Below, one piece after another: positions 1-10,575 of a stretch of 64,000 nt of DNA. Each line of letters begins with the position of its first letter. The first letter of the stretch is position 1. Below the pieces are notes generated by a model. That model was not told the DNA's origin. It saw only the letters and a program-made list of their open reading frames with translations, and ran no database searches. Source of the DNA: Ephemerocybe angulata. Its lineage: Eukaryota > Basidiomycota > Agaricomycetes > Agaricales > Psathyrellaceae. Made by a program: the position numbers and the translations under genes. The stretch spans positions 372,001 to 436,000 of the forward strand of contig JAACJK010000171.1 in NCBI GenBank assembly GCA_013368325.1, given 5' to 3'.

Positions 1-45
1 ACGAAGAACCGGAATGGGGTATTCACTACTCTTGGGCAGGCGTTC

Positions 46-1320
46 ATGGCAGGCGTTGCGCGGATGGATAGGTCGCTGTCACCTGCCGTCACCCTGAACA
101 AGCTGAAGGCCCACAAATACGTCCTTTCCGACCTGCAATATGTCGGTGTAGCGCTACTCTCCTCCTACTGGTTCATCATCATGGAGAGCCCACCATTCCC
201 CTTCAAACTCTTCATCCCGATACTCTGGATTGTCCTGTTGATTGTCCCCGTCACCTCCCAGTTCTTCTTCCCCGCAACCCCCATCTTCATCTACCTCCTC
301 AGCTTCTACTCGTCTCGGTTCGTGTCGGCAGAGGTCCGCCCGGTAGTGTCAGTGTCGCTCCTTCCGACCCTCGAATCAGTGCTGTACGGAGCCAACATCT
401 CGGACATCCTCACCAGGTTCACCCACCCCATCCTCGACGTGATCGCCTGGATTCCCTACGGTGTCGGCCACTTCACCATCCCCTTCGTCGTCGGCGCCTT
501 TGTCTGGCTCTTCCGTGACGTACGTATCCTGAAGCTCTGGGCGAGCGTATTCGGCTACATGAACCTCACCGGCGTCCTCATCCAAATCCTCTTCCCCTGC
601 GCACCACCCTGGTATGAGGTCATCTACGGCCTCACACCCGCCAACTACGGTATGAAAGGCTCCCCAGGTGGTCTCGCACGGATCGACGCCCTCCTCCATA
701 CCAGCATGTACTCGGCCGCCTTCGGCAACTCGCCCATGGTGTTCGGCGCCTTCCCCTCCCTCCACGCCGGCAGTGCGACCATGGAGGCCCTCTTCATAGC
801 GCACTTCTTCCCCCAGATGTCCAAGTTCGTCTGGGTGTACGCGGGCATCCTGTACTGGGCGACGATGTACCTGACGCACCACTACCTCATCGACGTCGTC
901 TGCGGTGCCTGCATGTCCACGATGTTCTTCTACCTCTGGCTCCCGGATGACCTCAAGAGCACCGCCGCAGCCACAACGCCGCCGCCGAACCTGTCGTCGT
1001 TTGCCACGGGGTACCAGCGCAGTAAGTACGAGGTGTACGATCTGGAGGATCCTCGGAGGGCTGCGCCGCCTAGCGCTGGCGCGATGCTCGATGCTGCGGA
1101 CTTTGACGTCGAGTCGGATGATGAAGAAGTTGATATCACATACCGGTCGCCCGTTCCAGGGACTGCGTCGTTCCTCCAACAGCAACAGCAGCAAAAGGCG
1201 GGCGGCCCAAAAGGCCACCGTCATACTGCCAGCATTGCGAGTTTGATCCGCGGCGACGAACGGGGGCCAGAGGACGGATGGAGTCCTGTTAGGGGGTCAT
1301 TTAAAGGATCCCGGGTTTGA
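46..1320 (+). CDS. AUR1: Inositol phosphorylceramide synthase catalytic subunit (Aur1), possibly missing a 5' exon
   Basis: This enzyme transfers phosphoinositol from phosphatidylinositol to ceramide in the Golgi, making inositol phosphorylceramide; it is the aureobasidin A target. The single exon encodes 424 aa. Hallmarks of the PAP2-like family are present: the segment GSPGGLARID (about residues 205-214), FGAFPSLHAG (about 231-240) with the first active-site His, and YLTHHYLIDVVCG (about 270-282) with the second His and Asp. Several hydrophobic membrane segments precede them, and the C-terminal 120 residues are polar and low complexity, as in yeast. The N-terminal SLSPAVTLNKLK aligns with the start of the conserved region of yeast Aur1, which has about 25 more residues before it. 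The frame is open back to base 1 and a cag precedes the ATG, so a short upstream exon may lie outside the window. Family assignment is secure; only the start is uncertain. Confidence 0.93.
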   Translation: MAGVARMDRSLSPAVTLNKLKAHKYVLSDLQYVGVALLSSYWFIIMESPPFPFKLFIPILWIVLLIVPVTSQFFFPATPIFIYLLSFYSSRFVSAEVRPVVSVSLLPTLESVLYGANISDILTRFTHPILDVIAWIPYGVGHFTIPFVVGAFVWLFRDVRILKLWASVFGYMNLTGVLIQILFPCAPPWYEVIYGLTPANYGMKGSPGGLARIDALLHTSMYSAAFGNSPMVFGAFPSLHAGSATMEALFIAHFFPQMSKFVWVYAGILYWATMYLTHHYLIDVVCGACMSTMFFYLWLPDDLKSTAAATTPPPNLSSFATGYQRSKYEVYDLEDPRRAAPPSAGAMLDAADFDVESDDEEVDITYRSPVPGTASFLQQQQQQKAGGPKGHRHTASIASLIRGDERGPEDGWSPVRGSFKGSRV

Positions 1321-1443
1321 GCAACATAGCGCTCGGCACACTCATTTAGGCTTGAGATATCCGCTTCATCTCTATTTGCACAACATACCCCGTACTTGTA
1401 GTAAATCATCTGTAATCGCATATAATAGTTACACCAAGTCTAT

Positions 1444-2820
1444 TCAGGCGATCTCCGTGAGCTTGCTCCCAGCGGCCTTTTCGATGCCAGCGACCATGGC
1501 CTCGGCCTTCTTCTCCCTCGCATCGCGGTTCCTGGCGGCTGGGTCCCCGTCGACCATGAACTCGCCGACGAACTCTGCGATCTTCCGCTCGCCCACCTCG
1601 GCCATGGCCCGAATGCCCCAGCGCCACTCGTACATCTGGTTCGAGTTTTCGTCGTCCCGCGTCGCCTGAGTTGCACGGACGCGTTTGTTTCCAGCGCCCT
1701 TTCCGGTCTCGCCAACGGCCCTTCGCTCGAGGTAGTGCTGTTTCTGGAGCTGGAAAAGGTAGTTGTCGATAGTCAAGCTCCGCGTGGTTGAGGCCGTGGA
1801 GAAGTGCACCGGCGAACGGTTCGCCGGGAGGTGCAGTTGCCTCAGGTACGCACGAAGTTCGTCTGGGCTAGTCAGGATACTGTCATGGAGAGTGAGCATG
1901 CAACGTACTATCGGGAAGAACGCGTCCATTCGCGAGGATGAGCGCCAGAACGACGTAGAGGATGCCTATAGGGCCCACTTGCTCGGTATGGCTCCATGAA
2001 ATGATGCTGCCGAAGGAACGCGGGGGACGTTCGCCCTCGTCATCATCGCCATTGTCATCCGACTCGTCATCCGAGGGAAAGTCGGCCGCCTCTTCCTCCA
2101 GGATGTTCTCGTCAGTCTGCGCTGCGAGATCAATCAGCGTGGGGTGCAGTGTGGATCGAAGGATGTAGCTCTTTGAGCCTGTTGCGGCAGCTGAACGAAA
2201 GTGGTCAGCGAAATGCAGATCAAGTCGAGTGCGCCAATTACATTTTTTCTTCATTCCTGTGGCCTTGCGGGCTTGAGTCAGATGGTCCTCTGCTGCACCT
2301 TGGGTAGGTTCGTTGGCATTCTCTTGGTCAAGGCCTGCGCGGGAGGGCAGCTCGACGAGTTCCAGCGCGAACGTGTCGCGTAGGATCCCTTGCGCTGCGG
2401 CAAAAACGCGGGTGAAAAGCCTGGTGTGCGGTGCGAGCACTGCGTATCAGTCAGTAATGGTATATATGCAATTCCATAGCCTCTGACCTTTCTTTGTGAT
2501 ATCGTCGCGACGCAATGGCAGTCGCCTATGCTCCATGAAAAGGGCGATTCGAACCAAATCGTGCGCTCGTCGAGTCACTTCCTGCAAAAGCCATTACTCG
2601 ACGTCCCAAATGAAGAGCTTCATCTCGGTACCTCGTCGCCGTCGACGTTCATACTTCCGGTTGGTGCATCATCGTCGTCTTCATCGTCCTCCTCTTCCTC
2701 CTCTTCGACTGGTTGTCGCTGTGACCTCCCGCCACGCTGTGCACCCTTTTGGGTCCTCGCTGGCTGCGACTGTGATGGCTGACTCGCTCGCTGGGATCGT
2801 GCTCCTGCTCTTGGCGGCAT
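1444..2820 (-). CDS. NSE3: Nse3/MAGE-domain subunit of the Smc5/6 complex
   Basis: Nse3 binds Nse1 and Nse4 and DNA within the Smc5-Smc6 complex, which acts in recombination repair and rDNA stability in the nucleus. Five exons (2820-2632, 2581-2488, 2439-2242, 2190-1909, 1862-1444) give 393 codons in one frame. Residues 1-63 are disordered, with an acidic Glu/Asp run (about 43-54). The MAGE homology domain follows: RRAHDLVRIALFMEH, then the family motif LRRDDITKKVL, then winged-helix strands with IGILYVVLALILANG and DNYLFQLQKQHYLERR. The introns are 46-52 nt; retaining the 51-nt third intron would stay in frame and add 17 residues, so that boundary is the least certain. The gene converges on AUR1 and is divergent from the sugar transporter. 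Basidiomycetes usually have one MAGE gene, and that is the role inferred here. Confidence 0.9.
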
Positions 2821-2821
2821 C

Positions 2822-3935
2822 GTATACAGAGGTCAAAAGGTCGTTCTCGTCGTCGTTTGGACCGTGCTCGATGAAAGCGCGACAAATGAGCGTGACAGAA
2901 GTTCACGTGCATACACACGTGCTTTGTGTGACGAAGCGCGACAGTGACAGTCAGGTGACCGCTAAATTACCTAAGATTTGCCTTCCCTTGCCTCCGAGTT
3001 CCGTTCCGCGTGCATATTTGAATAGGTCGGCTCAGCTTTAAACGCGGCTAGTAATAGGTCGGCTCACTCAGCCTCACGGTAGGGGTTTGCCTCGTAGACT
3101 CAGAGCGGCACTGTTCACGACTCTAGGCTCATGGTTGGCGCAGGTTTCGCAGACTGCAGGCAATTGCCGTCGCCGATTTGATGCACGTTGTGACATCGGG
3201 TCACCGCTGTGTCACCATCGCCAAGTCGCTTCTCGCGCTTCTCTCACCCCTTTCTATTCATAAAAAAGTGGGGTACACACCTCCAACCATATAATTACAT
3301 CCTTGGAATATAAGTTTAGGCTCAGAAAGCACAGAGAGGCACGAAGAAAGCCATTTGCAAGGCAGGGGTGTCACGCTGAGGGTGGCTGTGTCATCAAATA
3401 TTGGCAGCTACATACGGCAACTGTGACTCTGAGCCGACGTAGTAATGACGTCTCTTGACTTTTCACCAACAACCAGCCCCACGGGCGCTTCTGAAGATTG
3501 CTGCATACTCGTACCGTCGTATCCATTAATTTTGAGCGTACCCCGTAATTCCCCAGCGGGGAGTAGTGGGGAGTTCTCAGCCGCCTCTACCCTCTCCCGG
3601 CGGAATGCAGCCGACGACGATCTTCGTCGATCTTCGCCGGAACCACCAATCCGCTGCCTCGATTACGCGAGCATCCGCGATGTACCACACGGTTCTCCCC
3701 CATGAAGTCTTCTCTCAGCAACGGTAGCTTCGTAAAGTGTAAAGCCGGGACCGAAATCGGCAGAAAGTTTCAAAATAACGGCCCCAGAATGACATCACGC
3801 ATGTTAGTCCGGGGCATTATATCTTCAGCCCCGCAGGATTCGAATGAGAAATCTTCCCCATCCCCGACCTCCCTAATTTCCCCCCTACCTCCCATCCTGC
3901 TCGTGGCTTTGTGATTGGCGTTCCTTATTTCAAAG
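2822..3935. other. Intergenic region between NSE3 and the sugar transporter
   Basis: This 1.1-kb divergent promoter region holds the E-box pair and a 14-bp direct repeat, aataggtcggctca, at 3021-3034 and 3053-3066. Short open frames at 3445-3914 show no recognisable domain or splice context. An additional 5' exon of the transporter could lie near 3700-3900. Confidence 0.5.
2904..2921. promoter_or_regulatory. Two palindromic CACGTG E-boxes
   Basis: CACGTG occurs at 2904-2909 and 2916-2921, 12 bp apart, about 85 bp upstream of the NSE3 start codon. Paired E-boxes of this kind are bound by bHLH factors (Cbf1/Pho4/SREBP types). Function here is inferred only from the motif and position. Confidence 0.35.
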
Positions 3936-6290
3936 ATGCCTCTTTTTTACATGTGTGTTTCCCTGACTGTCTGCAGTTTTTCTGTCGAATTTAGAGCTGA
4001 TTTTCGCCGCAGGCAAGGCATGCCCATTGGTTTTGTCGCCCTTATGCTAGCCCTAGTGGCTAGTATAGGTGGATTCATTTTCGGATACGACACCGGACAA
4101 ATCAGCGATATTCTTCTCATGGACGATTTCCGACTGCGCTTCGCGACGTGTACAAATTATGCAGTGGCCTCGACGTGCGAGTTCACGGTCGTGCGGTCGG
4201 GATTGATTGTCTCTCTGCTATCGATTGGTACCCTTGCTGGAGCACTCGCAGGCGCTGTGTGAGTTTCAGAGCAACCCCTTTCACGAGTTTCAGTCCTCAT
4301 TTTCATGCAGTGTCGCAGATAAACTCGGACGAAAGCTCGCTATGGTTGTGGAATGCCTGATGTTCATGATCGGCGTCACCATCCAGCTCACGTCGTTCCA
4401 CGTCTGGCAACAATTTGCAGTTGGTCGTTTCGTCTCTGGTCTCGGAGTTGGTGCTCTTAGCGCTGTCGTACCGATGGTAAGTACCTAGAAGTTTCCTGGT
4501 TGTTCTTGCCAACTTATATCTTTTTTTCCAGTACCAAGCCGAGACTGCTCCAACGCAGCTTCGTGGGACGTTGACGGCCACCTACCAGCTCTTCATCACT
4601 ATGGGTATTCTTGTTGCTTGTGAGTACCGTCTATCTTCTCGGCTGAACTGCAGCTCATGGATAATTAGACTGCATTGGTATTGGAACTCGCTCGCTCAGC
4701 GGCGCAACGTCTTGGAAGCTCCTCGTTGGTATCGGAATGATTTTCCCTGGTATGCTGATCGCCGGCATTAGCATGATGCCAGAATCTCCTAGGTATCTAC
4801 GTGTTGTCCTCGCGTTCCGAGACGGATTTCTGATTATCGTTATAGATGGCTTTGCGCCCACGGCAAGAGCGACAAAGCTGCAGTTGCCATTGCTCGTATC
4901 TATGGTATTCCACAAAAGGAGGCCTCATCCAATCGATACGTTAACGCTGAAGTCGACGAGATCATCCATCAGCTCGAAGCCGAGAAGCGATTTAAGGCGG
5001 GATGGATCGACTGTTTCAAGCCTCAGAACAAGACCTTGTACCGAACTATTCTCGGAATGTCGCTCCAATCCCTTCAGCAGCTCACCGGTGCCAACTATTT
5101 CTTCTACTACGGTGCAACCGTCTTTCAGTCGGTCGGAATCAACGATTCGTTCGTTACTCAAATTATTTTGGGCGGTGTCAACTTTGGATGCACGTTTGGA
5201 GGGTTGTATGTTATGGAGAGAGTACGCCCTTATTCTCCTTGCTCTCGGACTTCTGGTTCTGATGCTTGTATTGCAGTTCGGTCGCCGCTGGCCCCTTATC
5301 CTTGGCGGTCTATGGCAATCTATTTGGCTATTCGTCTTCGCCGCAGCTGGTACTGCTAAAGATCCTACGACAAGCAAGGAGACAGGAACACGTATGTTTT
5401 GCGCGACTTCGGTGTTGGTCTTGGTTCTAACTTTTCGTAGTCATGATCGTCAGCGCTTGTCTGTTCATCCTCGGTTATGCTATGACTTGGGGACCTGGTG
5501 TCTGGATTCTCATCGGTGAGACATTCCCGACGAGAACACGCGCTAAGCAGGGTGCTCTCTCCACTTCAGCGAACTGGTGCGTACTTTCCAATGTTCAAGG
5601 TTTGCAAGGTCACTGACGATGTTTTGACAGGATATGGAATTTCTTGCTTGCATTCTTCACTCCTTTCATTACCAAAGCCATCCAGTTCCGATATGGATTT
5701 GTCTTCGCTGCCTGCAATCTCCTCGGAGCATGCGTTGTTTTCTTCTTCCTTTATGAATCCTCAGACCTCTCCCTCGAGAGTGTTGATGACGTGCGTCCTC
5801 CTTATTCCTTCTTATATGGGGTGGATCCTGACTGACGCACCTTCAGATGTACAACGACCCCAAATGCAAACCTTGGACGTCTCGGAGATGGGCGCCTGCT
5901 GGCTACTCTTCAAGATACGACCTCGTCGAGCAGACTAAAGCTGCTCAAGCACGCAAGCCGTTCGCCGACACCGAAGAGAAGCGCATTGAACATGCCGGGA
6001 GTGACTTGAAAGTCGGTAGTTCTCTGAAGAAGGAAGATGAACCCGTTCACATCGACAACGTGCAGCCTGCGCCGCTTGGAACCGAACCGAACCCTAACAT
6101 TACGACTGTTGGGACGAAGGCGACGGGCCCGAGCGACCTCCCAGCCGATGCGGACGTCGACCGGTCGAATGTGTTTGTGGGCAGGGGTGGGGGCCCTGAT
6201 GCGCCGGGGTATAACGTGGGGCTGACGAAGAGTGGGCCACCAGGAGGCATGGATCGCGCCTACCGTAATGGTCATGGGAATGCTTCCTAG
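3936..6290 (+). CDS. MFS hexose (glucose) transporter, Snf3/Rgt2/HXT-like
   Basis: This is a 12-TM proton-coupled or facilitative sugar transporter of the plasma membrane. The assembled exons show the sugar-porter signatures in order: GGFIFGYDTGQIS in TM1, ADKLGRK in the loop 2-3 (RxGRR-type), VGRFVSGLGVGALS in TM4, PESPR at the end of TM6, QQLTGANYFFYYG in TM7, FGRRW after TM8, and a long hydrophilic C-terminal tail of about 120 residues. About nine introns of 50-75 nt separate them. The start is tentative: an ATG at 3936 encodes five or six codons joined by a 60-nt intron (3953-4012) to the conserved block, and the frame fits, but another first exon is possible. The tail is longer than in ordinary HXT carriers though shorter than yeast sensors, so a sensing role cannot be excluded. 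Sugar specificity cannot be read from the sequence. Confidence 0.9.
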
Positions 6291-6614
6291 ATGTAGGGAT
6301 GAAGTTACGCATCATATATACTTATCTACCGGGTTCTTGCTTAATGTATTCACGACATCTACTACTGTATTCCTAAGGATCACACATCTAATTCCCTCAT
6401 ACCTCCTCACTAGTCACTAGCACTGCTTCTCCAACGTTTCATACTTCAAAGATCCTCAGAGTTATGGAGGTGCTGTTCATGAGCGGGACATCGTTGGATT
6501 TGATGAGGGAATTTCGGCCCAATCAACATTATTGACGGCGCTCTCAGGCTTGGTCTCGCCTTTCACCTCGTTCTAAAGCTGGTCCCAAACTGATCCCCTC
6601 CCAAAGCACACAAA
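6291..6614. other. Intergenic spacer
   Basis: The 324-bp spacer between the transporter stop and the first oxygenase start holds the 3' end of one gene and the promoter of the next. No coding signal was seen. A CT-rich stretch lies near 6540-6610. Confidence 0.5.
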
Positions 6615-7424
6615 ATGCAGCTCTCCCTAGAGCCCAGGACCACTATCCCCGAGGGAGCCATATTCGACTGGGCGACGACACCTTTGTCAGAGTATTACGA
6701 CGGCTGCTACCTTAAAGTCCTGGACGACGTGTTCACTGACGAGGAGTGCGCCGCCCTCATCGCCCTCGCGGAGTCAGACAAGGAATGGAGCCCAGCTTTC
6801 GTCAACTTTGGGTTGGGCCCCAACGATAAGTTCATCGACACTGAGTACCGCAACAGCGAGAGGATACTCAGGTTTGACCACGAAGCAGCGGAGCAGATTT
6901 ACAAACGACTGCTGCCGTACGTCCCGGAGCTCGTCGAGGTTCGAGCGGGGGATAAGTGGGAGAGCGTAGTTGGGACTCCTGCGAAGAAGAAGGGTGTTTG
7001 GAAGCTTGTTGGGTAGGTCATTCTTGCTGCGTGTCCTCTCCGCGTAGCCCCCAGCGGGCGCTAAACCAGGCTGGCATGATCACTCATTGACGGGATGCTT
7101 TTGGAAATCAGAGTCAACGAGCGGTTGAGCTTCCTCCGCTATGGACCCGGTCAGTTCTTTCGGGAGCACGTCGACACGCAGCTCGACCTTCCAGATGGGC
7201 GCAAGTCGCGTGTCACGATCCAGATCTACCTCGGGGAGGATGGGGTCGAAGGAGGGGCTACTAGGATTCGAGACATGTCGGGCGCGCGATACTTCGACGT
7301 GGAGCCGAAGAAAGGCAGAGTTTTGATCTTTCAGCAGAAGGATATTTGGCATAGTGGGCAGGATGTGGTTGAGGGATCCAAGTACGCTGTTCGGAGCGAC
7401 TTTATGTTTGTTCAGTCGAAATGA
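6615..7424 (+). CDS. 2-oxoglutarate/Fe(II)-dependent dioxygenase, prolyl-4-hydroxylase-like (tandem copy 1)
   Basis: This is a double-stranded beta-helix oxygenase that couples oxidative decarboxylation of 2-oxoglutarate to substrate hydroxylation. Two exons, 6615-7012 and 7112-7424, encode 236 aa. The N-terminal half carries FTDEECAALIALAES and a TEYRNSERILRFD block typical of the P4Hc class. The second exon carries the iron facial triad, HVD in FFREHVDTQ and the distal His in IWHSGQDV, plus a downstream Arg (KYAVRSDF) placed to bind 2-oxoglutarate. There is no signal peptide, so it is probably cytosolic. The intron is 99 nt and phase 2. It lies directly upstream of a paralog with the same intron position. 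The substrate is unknown; fungal relatives are often annotated as prolyl hydroxylase-like or as self-standing oxygenases. Confidence 0.88.
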
Positions 7425-7721
7425 CATGTGGAACTTCACTGATAGAGAGGAACCCGCCTCTAAGCTCCCATTCTTCAAAGCTATACAACCTCGCGGAACC
7501 GGGACTGCTGTGCGCGCCTTGGCTCTGGCTGCAGATGACTTGGTTTGATTAGATGCTGTATACTGCTGTATTGGGATACGTGGAACTTCTTGGAGATCGA
7601 GCTTTATTAACACCCTTCCCTTCGTACTACCAGCTCGTTATCACCCTTGCGCAGCGCTCGTCTCGGATACCCGTTTCTTCCACATTTGTACCCAAGCCAA
7701 GGCATCCTTGATCAGCCCCTA

Positions 7722-8515
7722 ATGAAGCTAACGCTCGATCCCAAGCCCGATCAAGCGCCGGCGCCTGTTTTCGACTGGTCCACCACACCCGCTCGCCTTG
7801 CTCAAGATTACGATGGATTCTACGTCAAGGTCATCGACGATGTTTTCTCACCGGAGGAGTGCGCTGCATTAATCGCACTCGCAGAATCGGACGCAAAGTG
7901 GGCTCAAGCTGCTGTGCATTACGGCTTAGCCGCGCACCAGCAATATGTCGACACGGAATATCGCAACAGCGAGCGGATCTTGAGGTTCGATCACGATGCG
8001 TCTGAGAAGATATACCAGCGATTGTTGCCCCATGTGCAAGAGCTAGTCGAGCTTAAGAAGGGCGATCCTTGGGCAAGTGTCGTCGCACCTTCTGGGCGCA
8101 TCGAGGGAACATGGCGACTTATTGGGTCAGTACCACCTATTTCTGATCTATATAAGCCTAACATTATAAAAATTTCTCCAGGATAAACGAACGTCTCAGC
8201 TACCTCCGCTACGGTATTGGGAACTACTTCCGAGACCATTGCGATGGTCAGCTCGAGCTCCCAGACGGACGTAAATCGCGTGTGACTGTCCAGATCTACC
8301 TGGGGGACGACGGCGTCGAAGGAGGTGCTACGAGAATAACTAGCCTTGGGTCTGCCAAGAGCAGGGCCTATCACGACGTAGAGCCCAAGAAAGGGAGGGT
8401 GCTTATCTTCCAACAGAGGGGGCTCTGGCATAGTGGTGAAGATGTGACAAAGGGTACGAAATACACCCTTCGTAGCGACTTCATGTTCCGTCAAGATCTG
8501 TCTGAAGACGAATGA
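7722..8515 (+). CDS. 2-oxoglutarate/Fe(II)-dependent dioxygenase, prolyl-4-hydroxylase-like (tandem copy 2)
   Basis: A paralog of the preceding gene. Exons 7722-8125 and 8182-8515 give 245 aa. It shares FSPEECAALIALAESD, VDTEYRNSERILRFDHDA and PKKGRVLIFQQ with copy 1. The catalytic set is intact: HCD in YFRDHCDGQ, the distal His in LWHSGEDV and Arg in YTLRSDF. The intron interrupts the same codon phase just after the conserved LIG, showing the pair arose by tandem duplication; here it is 56 nt rather than 99. It has a longer N-terminus with a Pro/Ala-rich stretch, and no signal peptide. The ATG at 7722 was chosen because it matches the start MxLxL-P of copy 1; the frame is open further upstream but without an ATG. 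Confidence 0.88.
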
Positions 8516-10481
8516 ATGTTCAACTGTAAGCTAGTGGTTATAGTCAAGAAAGGGAACTTGGATCAATCAACTATATTTTGTTCTACCTTGCCTGGGCGCT
8601 AGCTCCCCTTTCTGGTTGGGTTCGCTGGCGCAGCTTGAGCAAGACTCAGAGAGAGCTCTTTAAAAGGGACCACAGAAAGCTACCATAATCTCTCACATTA
8701 CATACCGTTTCATAAGATGTTTATGTCTATGTGTAGGGTACATACAGGCACTTGGACACGTAAACGGAGACTGCGGTACGATATTCCGAGTCCGAGAGCG
8801 AAAGAACCTTGACCCAACCAAGTCCCAACTGTTTAAATTATGCAAGGCTACGCAACCACTTCGGCATTTGGGGCCGCTTTCAAGTGTCGACAACATTCGA
8901 GTCGGTGCAGTTCAAGGGCCTTACCTCGGGTGAGCATGCTGCAACGGGCACTTTATGCTGAACGGTTCTATACTTGCCCTTGTCCCTGGTTGTTCAAACT
9001 TTAATTGCGTGTGCTACGGCCAGACTACGGTCCTGAGAGGAATGGATACTCAAAAGGTCAAATTCCGAGTAAGATGGGCGCTGGAATGAACTCTATGCAA
9101 TTCTGTGCCTTAGCTGGCTTTAACTTGCATCGACACCAAACTATCAAAAGGTATTTCGAGAACAACATTGTCGTTGCTATTCTTACAATCCGGCGTTATT
9201 GGAGTCATGAGAGCACCGCAGACAAAGTGTACCGCCCGCCTATATTTATTCCGTATAGCGGTTCAGCGCCGCTCGAGAAAGATTCAGGCCATAACCGAAG
9301 TCCCATAATAAGAAAAGGTTCAGTTTCTGGAGCCTGTGGGTTACTGCCGGATACCTACGTTCGCTTCTGAGATGGCAACAATGAGCGTCACGGGCCTTGT
9401 GATGTCAGTGTCCATCGGAGGGAAGCTGGTCGCCTGCTCCAGAGGTGGTGCAGCAAGTGGTGGAACTCCAAGCTCATAAGACTTCAATGATGACGAGGGC
9501 TATATCTATGCTTGGAGGGCTCGGTACAAGGGCGGCGTTGATGTCGCCTAAATCCGGTGGCCACGGGCGCTTAATCACAATCAAAGCGCTATTGCCTAGA
9601 TCCTCCGCTTGCTTACCCGCTCTTTCTTACGAGCAAGTATAGTTGGAGTTATACTAGGCTCCTTAGCATGCGGCTAACTGCTGCGCGGTGGTGTAGCTTC
9701 GATACCTGACGCCGTGGGGGCAGGCGAACAATGTCATCTAGGAGACTCAGCAGCCCCGACTCCGCCGGAGCGGTGTGCGTATCACTTCCGCTCAGGCAGT
9801 GAGGAATGCAGGTCTATTGAGTAGATGAATCTATATATGGGCAGGACGTCCCGTCCCTGACTCTTGACAATGGGAAGTATCCTCATACCCTGGACCTTCT
9901 ACATAGCCCCGGGGGTCTGAAAAGGCGGCCATTCTTGGCCTTTCTGCCGGAAGGTGATGTTTCATGATCAGCGCAGGTTGCATGGTGCAATGCATACTCC
10001 GTGATTGGGTGATTGAATAAAGAGGACAAGAAAAGTATACCAAGGTCTTTTGAGATGTTTCTGGGCGCTACATTTAATAAAACAGTAAGTGGACTGTAAA
10101 CTCCACGGGTAAGAATCAACGCTCGGGGGTCGGCGCCAACCTTGTCGGTAAAAGACAGCCGGGAGATCATACACTCGTAAAAGTCTAGGCTCAAAATGCC
10201 ATACCAGAGCGACTTCTCCAAGAAGGCCCAACAGATGGGTCGTTAGAAGGCGGTTACGTTGGCGCGGACTCCAAACCGGACGGCTTTTCCTGCCTCTAAC
10301 ATCGACGTTAGCAAACGCGCCTAGAAGTAGATAGATGGTTACGTTCGGGCACAGCAGTAGAGAATGAAACGGAACATCACCCCAGAGACCTTTATCAATG
10401 TTTATGTGACTATTATGAAGAGTTGGCGCTGAGTGTATTGCCTGGTCGACCGATTTAGCAACTTTGCGGGAGGGTGAGCAG
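8516..10481. other. Long gene-poor intergenic region
   Basis: Nearly 2 kb without a gene I can support. Open frames up to 179 codons exist on the minus strand (9831-10507), but they lack domains, codon bias or plausible splice context, and they run into the DyP promoter. No repeats longer than about 12 bp were noticed. Confidence 0.4.
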
Positions 10482-10488
10482 TATAAAG
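10482..10488 (+). promoter_or_regulatory. TATA box of the DyP peroxidase gene
   Basis: TATAAAG lies 94 bp upstream of the DyP start codon, followed by a C-rich stretch before the ATG. This arrangement is usual for strongly regulated fungal genes. Confidence 0.5.
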
Positions 10489-10575
10489 GCCAGCTCGAAT
10501 GGGCCATCTAAATTCACCATCGCTTTTGAACCCCCCAAAAGCACTCTTTTACACCCACCTTGCTTTACACCTGCC

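Noticed and set aside
376..1224. 282-codon open frame antisense to AUR1
   Set aside because: Shadow frame: the AUR1 frame on the other strand has complete family motifs, and the antisense protein has none.
9831..10507. Overlapping minus-strand frames of up to 179 codons before DyP
   Set aside because: They cover the DyP TATA box and promoter, and show no protein family features.
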